Below are positions 27,603 to 31,561 of a stretch of DNA of 31,561 nt, in pieces. Position 1 is the stretch's first letter, and every line of letters begins with the position of its first letter. The notes beneath the pieces were generated by a model. It saw only the letters and a list, made by a program, of their open reading frames with translations. It had not been told where the DNA came from and ran no database searches. The DNA is taken from IMG/VR virus record IMGVR_UViG_3300009514_000068, positions 1 to 31,561 of that record; one strand, written 5' to 3'. The stretch is from a virus. The translations under genes and the position numbers were made by a program.

Positions 27603-28238
27603 ATGAAGATCACCTTGAAACAAGTCCTCTCGTTGAAACCGTGCTACAGCGAGGATCGGATACGCAAGATCGCCGCTGGACGCAGCAGCATGACGTTGCG
27701 CGAAATCTTGGCCATGGACAGGATCCCCGCCAGGGACCGCCTCTGGGTCGCTCTACGTGTGTTGCCCGCACGGACAGTGCGACTCTTCGCCGCTGACTGC
27801 GCCGTCCGCGCGCTGATCCGCGAAAGGGACGCTGGACGTGAGCCGGACCCTCGGTCATGGGAGGCTGTGAGGGTGGCCCGCGACTACGCGCTGGGTGAGG
27901 CCACTCGCGCTGAGCTAGACGCCGCCCGCGCGGCCGCCGCCCGCGCGGCCTACGCCGCCACCGCCACCGCCACCGCCACCGCCACCGCCACCGCCACCGC
28001 CACCGCCACCGCCACCGCCGCCACCGACGACGCGGCCTACGCCTACGCCCACGCCGCCGCCGCCGACTCCGCCGCCGCCGCGGCCGACGCCTACGCAGCC
28101 GCCGACGCCGCCGCAGCCTACGCCGCCAACGCCGCCACCGTCTACGCCGACTACACCGCCGCCGCCACCTCCGCCGCCGAGGAGGAGCAAACGCAGATCA
28201 AGCGCCTGGTCGCCCTGCTGGATTGGATCGACCCATGA
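27603..28238 (+). CDS. Ala-rich repeat protein with conserved N-terminal helical domain
   Basis: Start ATG 27603 after AAAGGAGCCGACCG (the longer frame from 27423 is noncoding). 211 residues. The N-terminal part LWVALRVLPARTVRLFAADC, then DPRSWEAVRVARDYALGEAT and RAELDAARAA, resembles a domain I associate with proteins of high-GC bacteria that continue in (A/AA)-rich repeats. Residues ~115-200 are (Thr-Ala)n and Ala/Tyr/Asp repeats from a (GCCACC)n tract. Role unknown. Confidence 0.7.
   Translation: MKITLKQVLSLKPCYSEDRIRKIAAGRSSMTLREILAMDRIPARDRLWVALRVLPARTVRLFAADCAVRALIRERDAGREPDPRSWEAVRVARDYALGEATRAELDAARAAAARAAYAATATATATATATATATATATAATDDAAYAYAHAAAADSAAAAADAYAAADAAAAYAANAATVYADYTAAATSAAEEEQTQIKRLVALLDWIDP
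27955..28024 (+). repeat. (GCCACC)n hexanucleotide microsatellite
   Basis: About ten to eleven units coding for alternating Ala-Thr. A six-base unit keeps the frame when copy number changes, so length variation would be tolerated. Confidence 0.8.
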
Positions 28239-28861
28239 AGCGCCTCGTCGTCTACGTAGCGGGCCCCCTGGGCGACCCGCCCGCCCTGGCCCACGTGGCC
28301 ATGGCCCAGCGCGCCGCGACCGCCGTGCGGGGCTTCGGCCATGTGGCCATCGTGCCCCACCTGTCGGCCTACGAAGACGCCGTCGAGCCCCGCCCCCGCC
28401 GCGCGTGGCTCGACGATGACCTCGAGATCGTCTCCCGCTGTGACGTCGTCCTCCGCCTGCCCGGCGACTCCCCCGGGGCCGATGAGGAGGTGGCCCACGC
28501 CGAGGCCCTAGGCATCCCGTGGGTCCGACACCCCGAGGACATCCGCGCCGCGTACGACGCGCGCCACGCGCACCGCGCCGCCGCGCGGGCCGCCATGTCC
28601 CCCGCCGCCGAGGCCGGCAACGCGGCGGGGCCCGCCCCGCGCGTCACCCCCCGCTGCACCCCCACATGGGTCCCTGGCAAGGCCGAGGCCGCCTACAAGG
28701 GGGTCGTGGAGCTGGCGGGCCGCGTGGACGCCCTCACGGCCGGCCTGGCGGACGTCATGCGCCAGCTCGCGGCGGCCGAAGCCCACTTGCAACGGCTGGA
28801 GGCCCGAGTGGACCTGGTGGAGGAGCACCCGGACTGCGGGCGGGGGCTGGCCGACGCATGA
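28235..28861 (+). CDS. DUF4406/nucleoside deoxyribosyltransferase-like protein with C-terminal coiled coil
   Basis: ATG 28235 overlaps the previous TGA. 208 residues. VYVAGPLGD at residue ~6 (substrate loop), PHLSAYEDAV, and RCDVVLRLPGDSPGADEEVA, followed by HAEALGIPW, are DUF4406/Nuc_deoxyrib_tr signatures. Family members bind nucleotides; phage versions are often annotated as deoxyribosyltransferase-like. The C-terminal ~60 residues (KGVVELAGRVDALTAGLADV, EAHLQRLEARVDLVEEHP) form a coiled coil, an unusual addition. Confidence 0.75.
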   Translation: MKRLVVYVAGPLGDPPALAHVAMAQRAATAVRGFGHVAIVPHLSAYEDAVEPRPRRAWLDDDLEIVSRCDVVLRLPGDSPGADEEVAHAEALGIPWVRHPEDIRAAYDARHAHRAAARAAMSPAAEAGNAAGPAPRVTPRCTPTWVPGKAEAAYKGVVELAGRVDALTAGLADVMRQLAAAEAHLQRLEARVDLVEEHPDCGRGLADA

Positions 28862-29073
28862 GGCCCCACGACTGCATCGAGTGCGGCGCCCCCGTCCAAC
28901 ACTCCCCGCCCGGCTGGGGCCGATACGAGTACTGCCCGCTCTGCATCGCGGAGCACCACCGCCGCGCCGCGCAGCTCCGCGCCGAGCGCAAGCGCATCGT
29001 GGCCATGCGGCCCCACCACCCTATCTCCCCCGAGCCCTACGCCCGCCCCGTCCACCGCTACGTGGGGCCATGA
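28858..29073 (+). CDS. Small zinc-ribbon protein
   Basis: ATG 28858 overlaps the previous TGA (ATGA). 71 residues: HDCIECGAPVQHSPPGWGRY, EYCPLCIAEHHRRAAQLRAE, then a basic tail. C-x2-C...C-x2-C suggests one zinc site. Sits just before the helicase gene, with which it overlaps by four bases, so it could be a helicase accessory. Target unknown. Confidence 0.65.
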   Translation: MRPHDCIECGAPVQHSPPGWGRYEYCPLCIAEHHRRAAQLRAERKRIVAMRPHHPISPEPYARPVHRYVGP

Positions 29074-30644
29074 TGGAACTCCGCCCGTACCAACGTGACG
29101 CCGTGGCCGACGCCCTCGCGTGGGTGGCCACCGCCCCGCCCGACGGCCGCATCCTCTACGCATGCCCCACGGGCACCGGCAAGAGCCTCGTACAGTTGGA
29201 GTTACAGCGCCAACTCCGCGCCCAAGGGCGCGACGCGTGGATCTTCACCCCGAAATTGGACATCCTTCGGGGCTACCTCGAGAAGCGCGGCGTCGACCCG
29301 GGGGAGTGCGGGCCCGACGAGCTGGAGCGGCTGGGCCGCGAGCACCACATCATGACCACGAGGCGGGCCCACAACCGCGAGATCAAGGGCAGACTGACCC
29401 CGCCCGAGGTCGTCATCATGGACGAGGGCCATCACGCGGTCAGCGGGAATAAGACCTCCGGCCTCCTCTTCGCCATGGGCGTGGATTGCCGCTGGATCGG
29501 GTACACCGCCACCCCCTTCCGCGGCACGCCGAAGAGCACCGCCGAGTTGGAGGCCGACTGGCCCGAGATCGTGGAGGTCCTCTCCATCGAGGAAGCCGTC
29601 CGCGACGGATGGTGGGCCCAGCCCCGCATCGAGGTGGTCCCGCTGGTGGACGACGACGCCATCAAGGTGAGCGCCGGGCAATTCCAGGTGAAGTCCGCCA
29701 CCAAGGCCGTGGGGAGCCGCGTGCAGGCGATCGCGGAGTTGCTCGCCAACCGCCTCTCACTGGAGGGCGACCAACTCAACTCCGTGGGGGAGATCGTGCC
29801 TGGAGAGCCGGTGCGGCCCACCGCCGTAGCGATCCCGAGCAGGGAAGTAGGCTATCAACTGGTGGAGGCCCTCGACGCGCTGGGCGTGGACGCCGCCGTG
29901 ATGCAGGCCGGCACGAGCCACCCCGAGCGGCACAGGATGTTCGAGCAGTGCCGCGCCGGCCAGCTCGTGATCGTCAGCGTGAAGGTGATTTCTGAGGGCC
30001 TGGACAAGCCGTGGCTGCGCAGACTCTTGGACGCGCGCCCGACCACATCCCCTGTAGAATTCCTCCAGTATCTGGGGCGCATCACCCGCCCCGATCTCAT
30101 CCCCCCGGAGTACCTTTGCGCCTGCCGCAATGTGGAGCGGCACGGGTACTTGCTGGGCGGGGCCATCCCCCGCGGCGTCGTGAAGCAGGCGCAGGAGGCA
30201 TTCGACAAGCCGTCCAAGCGGGCCGGCCAGCGCCAGGTGGGGCTCGAGGAGCTGGGCCGCTTCAAGGCCATCAGCCTGCCGTTGGCCGACGGCGTGCGGG
30301 CGACCATGTACATCCTCTACTCCGTCGCCCCCTCCGGCGTCACCAGCCAGTGGTGTACGATCCAGGACCCGTGCGCCGCCGAGCCGATCCACGCCATGCG
30401 GAGCATCGCGGCGAAGGAGGGCGAGGAGAAGCGCCCCGCGTCCGCCTACGGCCGCTGGCAGCGCGTCGAGGGGATCCCGGACCTCCAGGGATTCGCCACG
30501 CAGACGGGGTGGAGGATGACCCCGAAGCAACAGGCATGGTGGGAGCGCTCCGCGCGCAGCCGGGGCCTCGACCCCGACGCCAAGGTCACCGCCAGGGTGT
30601 TCCAAGCCTTGCCGATCCTCATGGATCTGGGAGTGCGACTGTGA
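29070..30644 (+). CDS. SF2 DNA/RNA helicase
   Basis: 524 residues from ATG 29070 (ATGATG; the longer frame from 28881 is shadow). Motifs in order: Q/adjacent RPYQRDAV; I (Walker A) CPTGTGKSL about 32-40; II IMDEGHHA about 114-121 (DEGH form); III TATPFR; later SREVGYQLVEALDALG and VKVISEGLDKPWLRRL; VI QYLGRITRP. This resembles phage replicative/repair SF2 helicases. Coupled directly to a Cas4/RecB-like nuclease, so together they may process DNA ends. Confidence 0.9.
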   Translation: MMELRPYQRDAVADALAWVATAPPDGRILYACPTGTGKSLVQLELQRQLRAQGRDAWIFTPKLDILRGYLEKRGVDPGECGPDELERLGREHHIMTTRRAHNREIKGRLTPPEVVIMDEGHHAVSGNKTSGLLFAMGVDCRWIGYTATPFRGTPKSTAELEADWPEIVEVLSIEEAVRDGWWAQPRIEVVPLVDDDAIKVSAGQFQVKSATKAVGSRVQAIAELLANRLSLEGDQLNSVGEIVPGEPVRPTAVAIPSREVGYQLVEALDALGVDAAVMQAGTSHPERHRMFEQCRAGQLVIVSVKVISEGLDKPWLRRLLDARPTTSPVEFLQYLGRITRPDLIPPEYLCACRNVERHGYLLGGAIPRGVVKQAQEAFDKPSKRAGQRQVGLEELGRFKAISLPLADGVRATMYILYSVAPSGVTSQWCTIQDPCAAEPIHAMRSIAAKEGEEKRPASAYGRWQRVEGIPDLQGFATQTGWRMTPKQQAWWERSARSRGLDPDAKVTARVFQALPILMDLGVRL

Positions 30645-31395
30645 GAGCCTCCACCCTCCCCAGCCTCGCCAAATGCACTGGGTTCGTCTTCTTGCGGGAC
30701 TACGAGAGGAGCCTCGGGATGAGTAGCAGCAGCGGGGCCGCCGACACCGGCACATGCGTAGGCCGCATAATCGAGCTGTGGCACCGCGGGGGCGAGGACG
30801 CGATCGCCCTCGAGGAGGCCGTGCAGCGCGCAGGCGCGGAGTCCGCGACCACCTGCCCGCAGGCGGACCTGGACCAGGCCACATCGTGGGCCGTCAAGTA
30901 CGCGGCCGACATCCGAAATCAAGGCGGCGTGGTGATCGCGGAGATGCAGGAGGGGGCCGTGCAGACCACGCTCGACCTGCGGCCCGACTACGACGGCGAG
31001 GTCGTGATCAAGGGCCACCCCGACCAGATCCGCCGCGGCGTGGCCGGGCTCGAGGTGTGGGACGTGAAATCCGGGGACAAGCGCTGGTACGGCGGGGAGA
31101 TGACCCGCATCTACGCGTGGCAACTTGCCGCCTACGCCGTGGCCTGCACCGACACGTGGGGCGAGGAGGTCCGCCCCGGCGGGATCATCCGCTTGCGCGA
31201 CTACGACGGCCGCGGGGCCGTCCTGCACCCCGTCTCCTGGACGCTCCAGACCGCCCGGGGCATGCTCGCCGAGGCCGCCTACCGCATCGCAGAGTTGCAG
31301 CGCGGGATCGTCTGCATGACCCCCGGCTTCTGGTGCTCGTGGTGCCCCGCCGGGGACCCGGGCATGTGCGCCGCGCAGATCGACGTGGTGTTGGG

Positions 31396-31399
<4 letters not shown>
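30641..31399 (+). CDS. PD-(D/E)XK nuclease, Cas4/RecB-like
   Basis: GTG 30641 overlaps the helicase TGA. 252 residues. Nuclease core: IKGHPDQIRRGVAG then LEVWDVKSGDKRW (GHxD ... D-x-KSG), a PD-(D/E)XK active site. A C-terminal Cys cluster (IVCMTPGFWCSWCPAGDPGM, then C) suggests an iron-sulfur site as in Cas4/AddB nucleases. Partner of the SF2 helicase; likely DNA end processing, recombination or host DNA degradation. The frame upstream of 30641 overlaps the helicase and is not coding. Confidence 0.85.

Positions 31400-31561
<162 letters not shown>

Noticed and set aside
27915-28190. Minus-strand Gly/Val-rich frame
   Set aside because: It is the complement of the Ala-rich repeats of the plus-strand gene.

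Overview
The window is a high-GC, tailed-phage genome segment, most likely from a metagenomic or environmental contig. It has a head-morphogenesis gene set in canonical order (small terminase candidate, large terminase, portal, scaffold, major capsid, connector, tail proteins). It shows no tail sheath, tube or tape-measure gene, which suggests a podovirus-like virion. The host is probably a high-GC bacterium. Two genes preceded by a TANNNT hexamer at leaderless spacing would suit an actinobacterium-like host, but this is inference.

Layout. Positions 1-19003 are a tightly packed leftward (minus strand) late operon. Reading in the direction of transcription it holds terminase genes (19003-16026), portal, an FmdB-like zinc ribbon, scaffold, major capsid, a second capsid-associated protein (15847-10702), connector and adaptor (10642-9617), then signal-peptide-bearing tail or surface proteins, a possible lysis/membrane cluster (6928-5852), and large tail/receptor-binding-type proteins down to the left edge. 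Strong GC hairpins lie at 15921-15960 and 10665-10690. A repeated extended -10 motif (TGCTAC[T/C]CT) occurs upstream of portal, of the terminase block and of two tRNA-like elements.

Positions 19003-20361 are a noncoding divergent control region. It holds two tRNA-like (T-arm-bearing) minus-strand elements, a large inverted repeat, two tandem palindromes (19968-20000) and three TTCGCA-N3-TGCGAA operators (20172-20264).

Positions 20362-31561 are the rightward early arm of many small genes. They include numerous small CxxC zinc-ribbon proteins, a half-length sliding-clamp-like protein, a small serine recombinase overlapped by a zinc-knuckle protein, an ATP-pyrophosphatase (PAPS-reductase-like) cassette flanked by 24-bp direct repeats, a DUF4406-like protein, an SF2 helicase and a Cas4/RecB-like nuclease. 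The spacers between these genes are not ordinary. Three carry one structured RNA family with full stem covariation. Two carry an identical 45-nt T-arm-like element. Two carry a leader RNA with a conserved 12-nt bulge and mutually exclusive pairings beside the Shine-Dalgarno sequence. I regard this set of spacer RNAs as the best candidate for an undescribed system here. A low-GC, repeat-rich island (25857-26249) follows the recombinase and is a candidate attachment site or replication origin. The window ends inside a (CCCGCG)n tract, a likely assembly break.

No DNA polymerase, endolysin, integrase-type tyrosine recombinase or HTH repressor was recognised. All assignments come from reading the sequence and from remembered family motifs; no database search was run.
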